Positions 41,231-49,671 are shown, numbered from the stretch's first letter. The stretch is DNA of 64,000 nt from Amycolatopsis umgeniensis (GCF_014205155.1 NZ_JACHMX010000001.1:3658001-3722000), one strand, 5' to 3'. Notes: generated by a model not told the origin, from the letters alone. Made by a program: numbers and translations.

Positions 41231-42823
41231 TCAAACCCGCTTCCTGTCGAAGACGGCCTTCTGACCAGTACCGTAGCGACGCAGAGTGCCCTCGGCCCCG
41301 GATGCGTTCGGACGAGTGAAGATCCAGTTCTGCCACGCGGCCAAGCGGCCGAAGATCTTGCTTTCCAGTGTCTCGGGGCCGACGAACCGGTGGTTCGCCT
41401 CCATCCCGGTCAGGGCGTCCGGGCTGAGCGAAGCCCGCCCCTCCAACGCGATCCGGATCTCGTCCTCCCAGTCGAGATCGTCCGGGGCGTCGGTGACCAG
41501 CCCGAGATCGTTCACCTCCGCCGGGCGCAACGGTTTGCCGCACTCGTCCGCGAGCCTCGTGACGTGGTCCGGGTCGCCGAAGAAGCGGGACTCGAGGCGG
41601 GACAGGCCGTTACCCATCGGAAAGCGGCCGAAGTTGGCTTCGGACAACGTGATCGACGCACGTTCTTCACTGTCTTCGTCGTCGATCGGCGGACCGTCCA
41701 AGATGTACTGCCGGTCGGCGGCGAGCGCGAGCTCCAGCAGGAGCCCGGCGAAGCAGCTGCCAGGCTCGACGAGCGCGATCAGGCTGCGGCTGGTGACGTC
41801 GAGCCGTTTGAGCGTCCGCTTCCAGTAGTGGACGATTTCGTTGCTCAGACAGTCTTTCGCGTCGAACACGGCGCGTTCGTGCTCGAGGACCTTCGCGGGA
41901 TCACCCTCGGTGCGGAGCACCCAGGTACCGAGCGCGGGTTCGTTGGTGCGCAAGCGAAGGATCGCGTCGTCCAGTTCGCGGGTGACGTCCAGCAGCCAGC
42001 CCTTGTCGTCCTGCGGCCCTTTGACGGTGATCGTCGCTTCGGCCGCGCCGAGGACGACGTCGACATAACGGTGTGCGAGTGGCGCCAGCTCGATCCCTTC
42101 ACCGTCGAGCCGCTCACTCGTCCGCGCGAGTTCCTTGGCCCTGGCGAGGACGGCTTCGCGAAACCCCTGCCGCGGCACGAGTTCGTCGACCAGCCGCCAG
42201 TCGACGGCCGTCCGCCCCTTGATCCCGTCGGGGCGGGTGGCGAAGACGTCGGCGAGATCCCGCCGGACGCCGCGTTTGTCGACCACCCTGGTGAGCCCGC
42301 CGGTCCCGGGGAGGACGCCGAGGAGCGGCACCTCCGGCAGCGCGACGGTCGAGGAGTTGTCGTCGACCAGCAGGATCTTTTCGCAGGCGAGCGCGATTTC
42401 GTACCCGCCGCCGGCGCAGGTGCCGTTGACCGCGGCGACGTACAGCTGCCCGGAGTGCGCGGTGGCGTCCTCCATGGCGTTACGGGTCTCGTTGGTGAAC
42501 TTGCAGAAGTTCACCTTCCACTCGTGCGAAGACGACGCCAGCATGCGGATGTTCGCCCCGGCGCAGAAGACGTTGTCCTTCGCGCTGGTCACGATGACCA
42601 CGCGGACCTCGGGATGCTCGAACCGCAGCCGCTGCGTCGCGTCGTACAACTCGATGTCGACGCCGAGGTCGTACGAGTTGAGCTTGAGCTCATAACCCGG
42701 TACGAGACCCCCGTCGGCGTCGACATCGAGTTCGAGCCACGCGACGTCGCCGTCGGTGGACAGTTTCCAGTGCCGGTAGCCGCCGGGATGACGTTCGAAC
42801 GTCACCGTTGTGGTCCGCGTCAC
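41231..42823 (-). CDS. boxC: 2,3-epoxybenzoyl-CoA dihydrolase BoxC
   Basis: 530 aa, two-part crotonase-fold enzyme that hydrolyses and opens epoxybenzoyl-CoA to the semialdehyde and formate. The crotonase blocks VVIVTSAKDNVFCAGANIRML (oxyanion hole) and YVAAVNGTCAGGGYEIALACEKILLVDD (second oxyanion and catalytic region) lie in the first third; the rest is the BoxC-specific part. It is the first structural gene of the box operon, 32 nt after a TetR regulator gene. The start is GTG 42823. Confidence 0.93.
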   Translation of the reverse strand: MTRTTTVTFERHPGGYRHWKLSTDGDVAWLELDVDADGGLVPGYELKLNSYDLGVDIELYDATQRLRFEHPEVRVVIVTSAKDNVFCAGANIRMLASSSHEWKVNFCKFTNETRNAMEDATAHSGQLYVAAVNGTCAGGGYEIALACEKILLVDDNSSTVALPEVPLLGVLPGTGGLTRVVDKRGVRRDLADVFATRPDGIKGRTAVDWRLVDELVPRQGFREAVLARAKELARTSERLDGEGIELAPLAHRYVDVVLGAAEATITVKGPQDDKGWLLDVTRELDDAILRLRTNEPALGTWVLRTEGDPAKVLEHERAVFDAKDCLSNEIVHYWKRTLKRLDVTSRSLIALVEPGSCFAGLLLELALAADRQYILDGPPIDDEDSEERASITLSEANFGRFPMGNGLSRLESRFFGDPDHVTRLADECGKPLRPAEVNDLGLVTDAPDDLDWEDEIRIALEGRASLSPDALTGMEANHRFVGPETLESKIFGRLAAWQNWIFTRPNASGAEGTLRRYGTGQKAVFDRKRV

Positions 42824-42837
42824 CTTTCCGATTGTCT

Positions 42838-42862
42838 ACATTGCACTGACTAACGTCAATGT
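42838..42862. promoter_or_regulatory. Nested dyad between the TetR gene and boxC
   Basis: ACATTG (42838-42843) and CAATGT (42857-42862) form a perfect outer dyad, and TGAC/GTCA (42847-42850, 42855-42858) an inner one. It overlaps the TetR stop and lies 15-39 nt upstream of boxC, so a benzoate-responsive regulator could bind here. Confidence 0.45.
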
Positions 42863-43416
42863 TGTGTAGAAACTTGGTCACGCAGCGCGGGAAGGAGCAG
42901 GTCGAGGAAGCGACCCCAGTCGGAACCCGCGCGGATGACCGACGAAAGGGCTCCGACCAGCAGATAGACGTCGGAGACCGCGCAGTCCGCGCGAAGGAGC
43001 CCTGCGGCCTGATCGTGGGCGATGACCTCGGCGACCACGCTTTCGAGGCGTCCACGGGCGCCACCCCTGGGCTCACTTCCAGGGCGCCCGCGGGCCGAGT
43101 CGATGGCCGCGGTGAGGCCGCGATCGCCGGACAGCAGTTCGCCGACATGGCGGAAGTAGCGCTCCAGACCGGAACCCTCACCGAAGCAGTGGGCCCGGGC
43201 GTACTCCTCGATTTCCGCGAATCGATGCTCCGCGGCCGCCTCGACCAGCGCTTGGCGATCCGGGAAATGCCGGTACACGGTCCCCACGCCGACACCGGCC
43301 GCGCGGGCGATCTCCGGCATCTGCACGTCGTCCCCGCGTTCGGCGAACAGCGCACGCGCGGCCTCCAGCACCCGTGCCCGATTGCGCTCCGCGTCCGCTC
43401 GCGGCTTGGTTGACAA
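42856..43416 (-). CDS. TetR-family regulator, upstream of the box operon
   Basis: 186 aa. N-terminal helix-turn-helix ARALFAERGDDVQMPEIARAAGVGVGTVYRHFPDRQALVEAAAEHRF; the C-terminal half is a helical ligand domain with LVGALSSVIRAGSDWGRFLDLLL near the end. It runs in the same direction as boxC-boxB-bclA and directly precedes them, but its own operator (43439-43457) faces a divergent cupin gene. It may thus control the cupin gene, the box operon or both. Confidence 0.87.
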   Translation of the reverse strand: MSTKPRADAERNRARVLEAARALFAERGDDVQMPEIARAAGVGVGTVYRHFPDRQALVEAAAEHRFAEIEEYARAHCFGEGSGLERYFRHVGELLSGDRGLTAAIDSARGRPGSEPRGGARGRLESVVAEVIAHDQAAGLLRADCAVSDVYLLVGALSSVIRAGSDWGRFLDLLLPALRDQVSTQH

Positions 43417-43438
43417 CCCGACTCCCTCACGATTAAGT

Positions 43439-43457
43439 GGAAACGGAATCCGCTTCC
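43439..43457. promoter_or_regulatory. TetR operator between tetR and the cupin gene
   Basis: GGAAACGGAATCCGCTTCC is a 9-bp inverted repeat about one central base with one mismatch, placed in the 60-nt divergent region and 20 nt from the cupin start. Such A/C-rich GGAATCC sites are typical of TetR autoregulation. Confidence 0.7.
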
Positions 43458-43476
43458 GATTGAAGGAGAGAATACC

Positions 43477-43929
43477 ATGTCGAAGGATCGTTTCGTCCTG
43501 CTGAAACCCGGCGAGGCGCGACCAGGCCGCGTGCCGCTGCCGCCCGCTTTCAGCGTCAAGGCGATGACCGAAGACACCGAGACGAGGTTCTCGCTACTCG
43601 AGGTCACCGTCGCCATGGACATCCCGCGGCACGTGCACCACGAGGCCGACGAGTGCATCTACGTGCTCGAAGGCGAGCTCGGGATCGATTTCGACGACGA
43701 GAGCCACATCGCGACCAAGGGCATGTTCGCCCTGCTGCCGCGCGGCGTCCCGCACGCCCTGCGCCGCGTCTCCGAGCCGCCCCGGGTTCTCCAGATCTCG
43801 TCCCCCGGCGGCTGGGAGCACTATCTGGAGGACCTGTTCGAGGCGGGACCGGCCGTCTTCACCCAGGGCGCGATCGATCCGGCGAAGATCAACGAGGTCG
43901 CCGCGCCCCACCACATCACCTACGGCTAG
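43477..43929 (+). CDS. Cupin-domain protein
   Basis: 150 aa, single cupin: MDIPRHVHHEADECIYVLEGELGIDF holds the metal-binding HxH..E motif 1, and GMFALLPRGVPHALRRVSEPPRVLQISSPGGWEHY motif 2. Such small cupins are often quercetinase-like, sugar-binding or enzyme-like; the substrate is unknown. Good Shine-Dalgarno (GAAGGAGAG). It is divergent from TetR across an operator and is probably its main target. It overlaps a convergent membrane protein gene by 4 bp. Confidence 0.8.
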   Translation: MSKDRFVLLKPGEARPGRVPLPPAFSVKAMTEDTETRFSLLEVTVAMDIPRHVHHEADECIYVLEGELGIDFDDESHIATKGMFALLPRGVPHALRRVSEPPRVLQISSPGGWEHYLEDLFEAGPAVFTQGAIDPAKINEVAAPHHITYG

Positions 43930-44348
43930 GCCACGGCGGTGGGCATCCGATTGAGTTTCGCCGACGCCCAGGTCACGAAGCCCCACAGCAGCAGCGCGGC
44001 CGCGCCGTCGGTGAAGATCGTGACGAACCAGAACGCCGGGATCTGCGGCACCCCGGTCAGGAAGTGCCCGAGGCTCGCCAGCCCCGACAGCGAGAAGACC
44101 ATCAGGAACACGAGCGCCCGCCAGTAACGTCCGCGCAGGTAGTCGCGGTAGCCGAGCAGGCCGATCGCGGTCAGGACGAAGTACACGACGGCGACCAAGG
44201 TGGCGGCGACCCCGACCGGGATCCCCTCGATCTGCGGGTAGTCCGCCGCCCTGATCACGTTGTGCGCGTAGTGCAGCGTGGTGGACAACAGCGTGAAGGC
44301 CAGGATCAGCCGCAACGCGGTGAGTCCTCGGTCCCGAAGAGCTTCCAT
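43926..44348 (-). CDS. Four-helix membrane protein, unknown function
   Basis: 140 aa with four predicted helices (LTALRLILAFTLLSTTLHYAHNVI, VGVAATLVAVVYFVLTAIGLLGY, ALVFLMVFSLSGLASLGHFLTG, IPAFWFVTIFTDGAAALLLWGFVTW). Family not recognised. AAGGGGGCG lies before the ATG. An operator-like dyad lies at 44375-44390, so it is probably repressed by a TetR-type protein. It is convergent with the cupin gene. Confidence 0.6.
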   Translation of the reverse strand: MEALRDRGLTALRLILAFTLLSTTLHYAHNVIRAADYPQIEGIPVGVAATLVAVVYFVLTAIGLLGYRDYLRGRYWRALVFLMVFSLSGLASLGHFLTGVPQIPAFWFVTIFTDGAAALLLWGFVTWASAKLNRMPTAVA

Positions 44349-44374
44349 GTTCGCCCCCTTGCGATTTGATAGAT

Positions 44375-44390
44375 CGCTCTAGCGAGAGCG
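44375..44390. promoter_or_regulatory. Operator-like dyad upstream of the four-helix protein
   Basis: CGCTCTAGCGAGAGCG is a perfect 6-bp inverted repeat with a 4-nt spacer, 27-42 nt upstream of the ATG at 44348. A second perfect dyad, TAGA-4 nt-TCTA, overlaps it on the minus strand. Confidence 0.55.
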
Positions 44391-44422
44391 TAGCGCATGG
44401 CGGGCGGGGGCTGAAGGCGTGA

Positions 44423-44535
44423 CTCGCGTGATTGGGGACGGAACTCATGTGATTGGGGACAGAACTCGCGTGATTGGAGGCCGCACTCGGGTGTGCGGTG
44501 CTTGATCACGTGAGTTCCGTCCCCAATCACGCGAG
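44423..44535. repeat. Tandem and inverted 21-nt repeats (family F5)
   Basis: Three tandem 21-nt units start at 44423, 44444 and 44465 (first unit CTCGCGTGATTGGGGACGGA plus A). An exact reverse complement of unit 1 lies at 44515-44535, so the array can fold on itself. A further hairpin (GTGAG...CTCAC) is at 44552-44571. It occupies the divergent region upstream of the ABC gene. Confidence 0.85.
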
Positions 44536-44632
44536 ATCCGGGCTTGAGCACGTGAGTGCGGTGCCGCTCACGAGACCCGATCGAACCCTTCGGGTCTCGG
44601 AACTGTCGGTGGGGGCGCGTAAAGAGAGAGGA

Positions 44633-46534
44633 GTGCCCGAAGCGACCGTGCCCCTGATCGGGGTCGAGAACCTGAAGATGCCCGAGTGGGCCACGCCCGA
44701 TGAGGCCGTTGCCGACGCGGGGATGGTCAAGGCCATCCGCGCGCTCCCTTCCGCCGTGGCGATCGTGCTGCGGCTGGCCTGGCGGACGTCGACGCGGCTG
44801 ACCCTGCTCGCCGGCGTCGTCCACGTTCTTTCCGGTTGTGTCACGGCGTTCGGCCTGCTGGCGACGGCGAACGTGTTCACCGCCCTGCTGGAGAACGGGC
44901 CGACCCCGGACAGGGTGCTGGAATCGCTGCCCGCGCTGGCGATCGTCATCGGCTCGTATGCCTTGCGCGCACTGCTGGACACGGCGGTGGCCGCGGTCGA
45001 GGGCACGCTCCGGCCGCGGGTCGTGACCTCGGCGGGCGACGAGGTCACCGCCGCCATGGTCAGGGTCCGGTTGCTGGCCTTCGAGGACGCCGATTTCCGG
45101 GAGCTGGCCAGGCAGGGCGCGCGGGACGGGGTCCGGTCGATCGAGATGAGCCTGCGCTGGATCGCGGATCTGATGTCGGCGCTGATCTCGCTGATCGCCG
45201 CGCTGGTGGCGGCGGGCCTGCTGAATCCGTGGCTCGCGCCGGTGCTGCTGCTCGCGGCGGCGGCCGACGGCTGGGCGGCGGCCAAGGTCGCGCGGCTGAA
45301 CTACCGGCATTATCTCGACACCGTCGGCCGGAACATCCGGAAGAGGATCGTCGAAGAGGTGGCCACCTGGCGCGCCTTCGCCCTCGAACGGCACGCGCTC
45401 ACCCTCCAGGAGCCGTTGCTGAGCGAGTACCGGCGGATCACCGAAAGCCTGATGCGCGAGGAGGTCCGGCTCGCGCATCGCAGCAACCTGGTCAGGCTGA
45501 CCGGTCGCGCCGCCGCCGGGGTGGGCACCGCGATCGCGTATCTGGTGCTCGGTCTCCTGCTCTACAGCGGGCAGATGGAACTCGCCCTCGCCGGGACGGC
45601 CGCGCTCGCCATGCGGACGGCGTCGAACTCGCTGTCCGTCACGATGCGCGCGGTGAACGCCATGTACGAGGAGTCGTTCTACATCGCCTTCTTCCAGCGG
45701 CTGCTTCGGGAATCCGTGAAACGCAGCCCGGTGAAGGACGGGGTCCTCGCGCCGCCGGATCCGGCGGAGATCCGGCTGGAGAACGTGAGTTTCACCTATC
45801 CCGGCCAGGAAACCCCGGCATTGCGCGAGGTTTCGCTGACCATCCGGCGCGGCGAGGTGATCGCCCTCGTCGGCGAGAACGGTTCGGGCAAGACCACGCT
45901 CGGCAAACTGCTCACCGGGCTGTATCCGCCCACGGAGGGGAAAGTCTCCTGGGACGACGTCGATCTCGCGGGAGCCGATCACGAGTCGGTGCACGCGAAC
46001 ATCGCCGTGATCGCCCAGGATCCCGCCGAGTGGCCGATGACGGCCGAGCACAATGTGACCGTCGGCCGCCTCGGCCGGGCGGATCCGGACCGCGCGGCCT
46101 GGCAGGACGCGATCCTCTCCTCCGGCGCCGACGAGGTGATCGAATCCTTGCCCGCCAAGGAGAAAACGGTGCTGTCCAAGAAGTTCAACGACGGCCAGGA
46201 CCTCTCCGGCGGGCAATGGCAGCGGATGGGCATCGCCCGCGGGATCTACCGCGACGCCGCAGTCCTGGTCGCCGACGAGCCGACGGCCGCGCTCGACGCG
46301 AAGGCCGAGGCACGGGTCTTCGCCGGGCTGCGGCACGCGAGCGTGTCCGGAGCCGGCAGGCGCACGACGATCCTGGTGACCCACCGGCTGGCCAACATCC
46401 GTTCCGCCGACCGGATCCTGGTACTGGAGAAAGGACGGCTGATCGAACAGGGCACGCACACCGAACTCATCGAGGAAGGGGGTCTCTATCACGAGCTCTA
46501 CGAAATCCAGGCTCGCGCGTATCGCGGTGAGTAG
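44633..46534 (+). CDS. ABC exporter, fused permease and ATPase
   Basis: 633 aa from GTG 44633, just behind AAGAGAGAGG; another GTG (44648) is possible. An N-terminal six-helix exporter domain (about 35-330) is followed by an ATPase with Walker A GENGSGKTT (near 45875), signature LSGGQWQRMGIARG, Walker B AAVLVADEPTAALD and the H-loop VTHRLA. It would work as a homodimer that pumps a peptide, lipid or drug out of the cell; no substrate gene is adjacent. It overlaps the next hydrolase gene by 8 bp, so the two are coupled. Confidence 0.87.
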   Translation: MPEATVPLIGVENLKMPEWATPDEAVADAGMVKAIRALPSAVAIVLRLAWRTSTRLTLLAGVVHVLSGCVTAFGLLATANVFTALLENGPTPDRVLESLPALAIVIGSYALRALLDTAVAAVEGTLRPRVVTSAGDEVTAAMVRVRLLAFEDADFRELARQGARDGVRSIEMSLRWIADLMSALISLIAALVAAGLLNPWLAPVLLLAAAADGWAAAKVARLNYRHYLDTVGRNIRKRIVEEVATWRAFALERHALTLQEPLLSEYRRITESLMREEVRLAHRSNLVRLTGRAAAGVGTAIAYLVLGLLLYSGQMELALAGTAALAMRTASNSLSVTMRAVNAMYEESFYIAFFQRLLRESVKRSPVKDGVLAPPDPAEIRLENVSFTYPGQETPALREVSLTIRRGEVIALVGENGSGKTTLGKLLTGLYPPTEGKVSWDDVDLAGADHESVHANIAVIAQDPAEWPMTAEHNVTVGRLGRADPDRAAWQDAILSSGADEVIESLPAKEKTVLSKKFNDGQDLSGGQWQRMGIARGIYRDAAVLVADEPTAALDAKAEARVFAGLRHASVSGAGRRTTILVTHRLANIRSADRILVLEKGRLIEQGTHTELIEEGGLYHELYEIQARAYRGE

Positions 46535-47432
46535 TCACACTGTGCTGATGCCGGAGACAATCGCCGAGGTGAACGGCATCGAGCTGTGTCACGAGACGTT
46601 CGGTTCGCCGGACGGCAGGCCGCTGTTGATGATCATGGGCCTGGCCTCGCAGATGATCTGGTGGGACGACGAATTCTGCGAGCACCTCGCGGCCGAGGGT
46701 TTCTTCGTCATCCGCTACGACAACAGGGACGCCGGCCGGTCCAGCCGGATGACCGGACGGGTGAGCCTGCCGCTGGCGTACACCCTGCGCACGGCGCCGT
46801 ACTCCCTGGCGGACATGGCGGGCGACGCCGCCGGATTGCTGACCGAACTCGGCATCGGGAGTGCGCACGTCGTGGGCGCGTCGATGGGTGGGATGGTCGC
46901 GCAGACGCTGGCCATCGAGTACCCGTCGCGGGTGCGCTCGCTGACGTCGATCATGTCGACCACCGGCAACCGGTTCGTCGGACGGCCGAGCGCCAAGGCG
47001 ATGACGATGCTGCTTTCGGCGCCCCCTCGCGGCCGCGAGGAGTACGTCGATTCCCTGGTGCGCACGTTCCGTGTCATCGGCTCGCCGGGTTACCCCTTCG
47101 ACGAGGCCCGGATGCGTGAACGCGCGGAACGGTCCTTCGATCGCGGCGTCGATCCCGGCGGGTCCGCCCGGCAGCTGGCGGCGATCCTGTCCGGTCGGGA
47201 CCGCTTCCGCGCGTTGCGGAAGGTCGAAGTGCCCGCCCTCGTCGTGCACGGCGCGAAGGATCCGCTTGTGCACGTGTCCGGCGGCCGGGCGACGGCCCGC
47301 GCGCTGCGGGAGTCCGAATTGGACGTCGTCCCCGGGATGGGGCACGACCTCCCGCGCGCGATCTGGCCGCGGCTGGTGCGTGGTCTGATCCGGACGACGG
47401 AGCGCGCCGACGTCAAGACCCGGCGAGCGTGA
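46527..47432 (+). CDS. Alpha/beta-fold hydrolase
   Basis: 301 aa from GTG 46527; ATG 46548 is an alternative. The nucleophile elbow is VVGASMGGMVAQ, the oxyanion segment LMIMGLASQM, the acid is D in HGAKDPLVHV, and the His lies in VVPGMGHDLP. It resembles esterases of the aclacinomycin methylesterase (RdmC) group by the GLASQMIWWDDEF segment, but the substrate is unknown. It is coupled to the ABC exporter gene, so it may process or inactivate whatever is exported. Confidence 0.82.
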   Translation: MSSHTVLMPETIAEVNGIELCHETFGSPDGRPLLMIMGLASQMIWWDDEFCEHLAAEGFFVIRYDNRDAGRSSRMTGRVSLPLAYTLRTAPYSLADMAGDAAGLLTELGIGSAHVVGASMGGMVAQTLAIEYPSRVRSLTSIMSTTGNRFVGRPSAKAMTMLLSAPPRGREEYVDSLVRTFRVIGSPGYPFDEARMRERAERSFDRGVDPGGSARQLAAILSGRDRFRALRKVEVPALVVHGAKDPLVHVSGGRATARALRESELDVVPGMGHDLPRAIWPRLVRGLIRTTERADVKTRRA

Positions 47433-48174
47433 TCGAGCCCAGATGCGAGAAATGCGCCGCCACCCGTGATCCAGGGTGCAGCTCGACGGCGTCGGTCATC
47501 CCGCCGGTGAGCACGATCCAGCCCGGCTCCAGCGCGAGCCCACGGGCTCCCAGGGCGTTGGCCGCCAGCGCCAAGGCTTCCGCCGGGTGCCCCTGCACGG
47601 CGGCACCGGTGGCGGTGTCGACGATGGCACCATCGACCTCCAGGAGCGCCGCCTCCAGCGAAAGGTCCACTGTGGACGGATCGACGCCGATGGGACCCAA
47701 CGTGAAGTACGCGGAGAAACCGTTGTCCGCCACGGCGTCCGGCAGTTCGAAGCGGTAGTCGCGATACCGGCTGTCGATGATCTCGATGCCACCGTGGACC
47801 CGGTCGACCGCCGCCATCGCGGTCGCCGCCGTCACGCCGGGGCCCGCGAGCCGTTTGCCCAGCACGAAAACCAGCTCGGGCTCCGCGCGCGGGTGGATCA
47901 ACGACGGCACCGGGACGCCGGCGGGCAAGACCATCGCGTCGGTCAGCCACGCGAGCAACGGCGTGTCGACACCCATGCTTCGCTGCATCGCCCGCGAGGT
48001 CATCCCCAACTTGACACCGACGACGGTCTCGCCGCGCGCCCGCCGAAGCCGCAGCGCCTCGGCCTGGATCGCGTACGCCGTTTCGACGTCCAAATCGGGC
48101 CACTCGTCTGTCAGCGGCTCGCGCTCTTCACCGGACAGCAGCGCTTCCGCGGCCTCCCTCACGTCAAGGCTCAC
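47413..48174 (-). CDS. 2-oxo-hexenedioate decarboxylase / hydratase-family enzyme
   Basis: 253 aa from GTG 48174 (GTGA overlap with the gene before it). It is a member of the fumarylacetoacetate hydrolase-like hydratase/decarboxylase group: VVGVKLGMTSRAMQRSMGVDTPL, PRAEPELVFVLGKRL and VHGGIEIIDSRYRDYRF. In meta-cleavage pathways the 4-oxalocrotonate decarboxylase forms a complex with the hydratase, and the two paralogues here fit that pairing. The Glu in AEPELVF is expected to bind metal. It overlaps the convergent hydrolase gene by 20 bp. Confidence 0.83.
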   Translation of the reverse strand: MSLDVREAAEALLSGEEREPLTDEWPDLDVETAYAIQAEALRLRRARGETVVGVKLGMTSRAMQRSMGVDTPLLAWLTDAMVLPAGVPVPSLIHPRAEPELVFVLGKRLAGPGVTAATAMAAVDRVHGGIEIIDSRYRDYRFELPDAVADNGFSAYFTLGPIGVDPSTVDLSLEAALLEVDGAIVDTATGAAVQGHPAEALALAANALGARGLALEPGWIVLTGGMTDAVELHPGSRVAAHFSHLGSITLAGS

Positions 48175-48968
48175 GGCCGCTCCTCCCCGGAGAACTTCGC
48201 GGTGACACTGCCGAGGCCCGCCATCGTCGCGACGACGGTGTCGCCAGGGCTCACCGGGATCGCGCGCGTCATCGAACCCGGCAGCACGACGTGCCCCGGT
48301 TCGAGCGCGACACCGAGCGGCCCGACCGTGTTCGCGAGCCACACCAGCGCGTTCACCGGCGAGCCGAGTACCGCGCCACCGGCTCCGGTGGCCGCGATCT
48401 CGCCGTTCTGGTGCAGGACGCAGCCCACCAGCCGCAGGTCGATGTCGCCGATCGCGGTCGGCCTGCTGCCGAGGACGACCCCACCGGAGGACGCGTTGTC
48501 CGCGATGGTGTCGACGATGCTGATCCTCCAGTCCTGGATGCGGGAGTCGACGATCTCCAGCGCTGGCACCACGAAGTCCACCGCCCGCAGCGCGTCCGCC
48601 ACCGTGACTCCGGGACCGCGCAGCCGCGAACCGAGTACGAACGCGATCTCCGGTTCGATCTTCGGCTGCAGGAAACCGCCGATCGGGATCGGCTGGTGTT
48701 CGAGGTGGAACATCGAGCCGGTCAGATGACCGTAGTCGGGCTGGTCGACGCCCATCTGCCGCTGCATGGCGGCGGACGCGAGGCCGACCTTGTGCCCGCG
48801 CACGCCGTCGCCGCGTTCGGCCCAGTGGCGGACGACCCGCTGCTGGATGCGGTACGCGTCCTCGAGGGTCGCGGCCGGATACGTTTCGATCAGGGGTGCG
48901 ATCGGCTTGCCGGTCTCGTACGCGCTGAGCAGCGCGGCCGCGGCCTCCTGCAGCGTGCTGGCGTCCAT
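48171..48968 (-). CDS. 2-oxopent-4-enoate hydratase family enzyme
   Basis: 265 aa from ATG 48968, preceded by GGAAGGAG. The same fold and order as the next gene: VRGHKVGLASAAMQRQMGVDQPDYGHL, QPKIEPEIAFVLGSRL and VPALEIVDSRIQDWR. By family it adds water to 2-hydroxypenta-2,4-dienoate, a late step in catechol meta-cleavage. The paired gene overlaps by 4 bp. Other meta-pathway genes (aldolase, acylating aldehyde dehydrogenase, ring dioxygenase) are not nearby, so the two may serve a pathway elsewhere. Confidence 0.84.
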   Translation of the reverse strand: MDASTLQEAAAALLSAYETGKPIAPLIETYPAATLEDAYRIQQRVVRHWAERGDGVRGHKVGLASAAMQRQMGVDQPDYGHLTGSMFHLEHQPIPIGGFLQPKIEPEIAFVLGSRLRGPGVTVADALRAVDFVVPALEIVDSRIQDWRISIVDTIADNASSGGVVLGSRPTAIGDIDLRLVGCVLHQNGEIAATGAGGAVLGSPVNALVWLANTVGPLGVALEPGHVVLPGSMTRAIPVSPGDTVVATMAGLGSVTAKFSGEERP

Positions 48969-49086
48969 GGGCTCCTTCCGACAGCCGAACTCTGCCCCCT
49001 CGCTGTGGCCCGCACAAGGTGCCCGTTCCACTGGCCGGTACGACGAGATTAGGCCGAAAGGGTCTCGCACGACCCCGATCTTCACC

Positions 49087-49092
49087 TAGCCT
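49087..49092 (+). promoter_or_regulatory. -10 hexamer TAGCCT for a hypothetical gene
   Basis: TAGCCT ends 6 nt before ATG 49099, consistent with a leaderless transcript. Confidence 0.4.
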
Positions 49093-49098
49093 GCTCCC

Positions 49099-49671
49099 AT
49101 GTCCGATTGGTCGCTGTCACGGGCGAAGACCAGGATCGACCGCCGCGAGGAGCTCGACGAGCTCACCGCGCGCATCCGGTACGAGGTACGCGTGCACCTC
49201 AACGAGCCCACCGTGCACAACGCCTACGACGAGCTGACCGACATCTTCGCGATCGGGCACGCGGAGTGTTCGGCGCTGCTCAAGCACCGCCGCGTCCTCC
49301 CGTTGTGGGAGCGGCTGCTGCTCAGGCGCTACACCCGCCGCCTCTACGGCAAGGCGATCTCGGCGACCGTCGGCGATCTCCCCGCCGACGCGGGCCCGGC
49401 GCCGGCGACCGCTTTCGGCCCGGAGATCGCGTCACTGACCCCGGATTCCGGCGACACCGGCGCGAAGTACGACATGCAGGGCCGCGGCCTGGTCAACGTC
49501 TTCCGGATCGCCGCCGGAAGACACGGCGAGAGCTGGCCGGACCGCCACGACGTCGCGACGACGTCCGCGCGCAGCGTCCTGACCTGTTCCGCGGTCTTCC
49601 TGCGGCGCCGCGCCTGGCACGTCGTCTGGCCGGTGTACCGCGTGCGCGGCCTGCGGCTCTGGAAACTCTAG
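49099..49671 (+). CDS. Hypothetical cytoplasmic protein
   Basis: 190 aa, family not recognised. The N-terminal half is helical and charged (SRAKTRIDRREELDELTARIRYEVRVHLNEPTVHNAYDELTDIFAIGHAECSALLKHRRVLPLWERLLLRRYTRRLYG); the C-terminal part ends in RRAWHVVWPVYRVRGLRLWKL, with several Trp and Arg. There is no signal peptide or membrane helix. It probably forms a single-gene unit ahead of the CoA-binding protein gene, 34 nt away. Confidence 0.6.
   Translation: MSDWSLSRAKTRIDRREELDELTARIRYEVRVHLNEPTVHNAYDELTDIFAIGHAECSALLKHRRVLPLWERLLLRRYTRRLYGKAISATVGDLPADAGPAPATAFGPEIASLTPDSGDTGAKYDMQGRGLVNVFRIAAGRHGESWPDRHDVATTSARSVLTCSAVFLRRRAWHVVWPVYRVRGLRLWKL

Noticed and set aside
44423..44485. Three tandem repeats considered as a CRISPR array
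   Set aside because: The 21-nt units are directly adjacent with no spacers, and no cas genes are present.
44633..47432. ABC exporter plus hydrolase considered as an antibiotic export cluster
   Set aside because: No biosynthetic enzymes, peptide precursor or immunity gene nearby.
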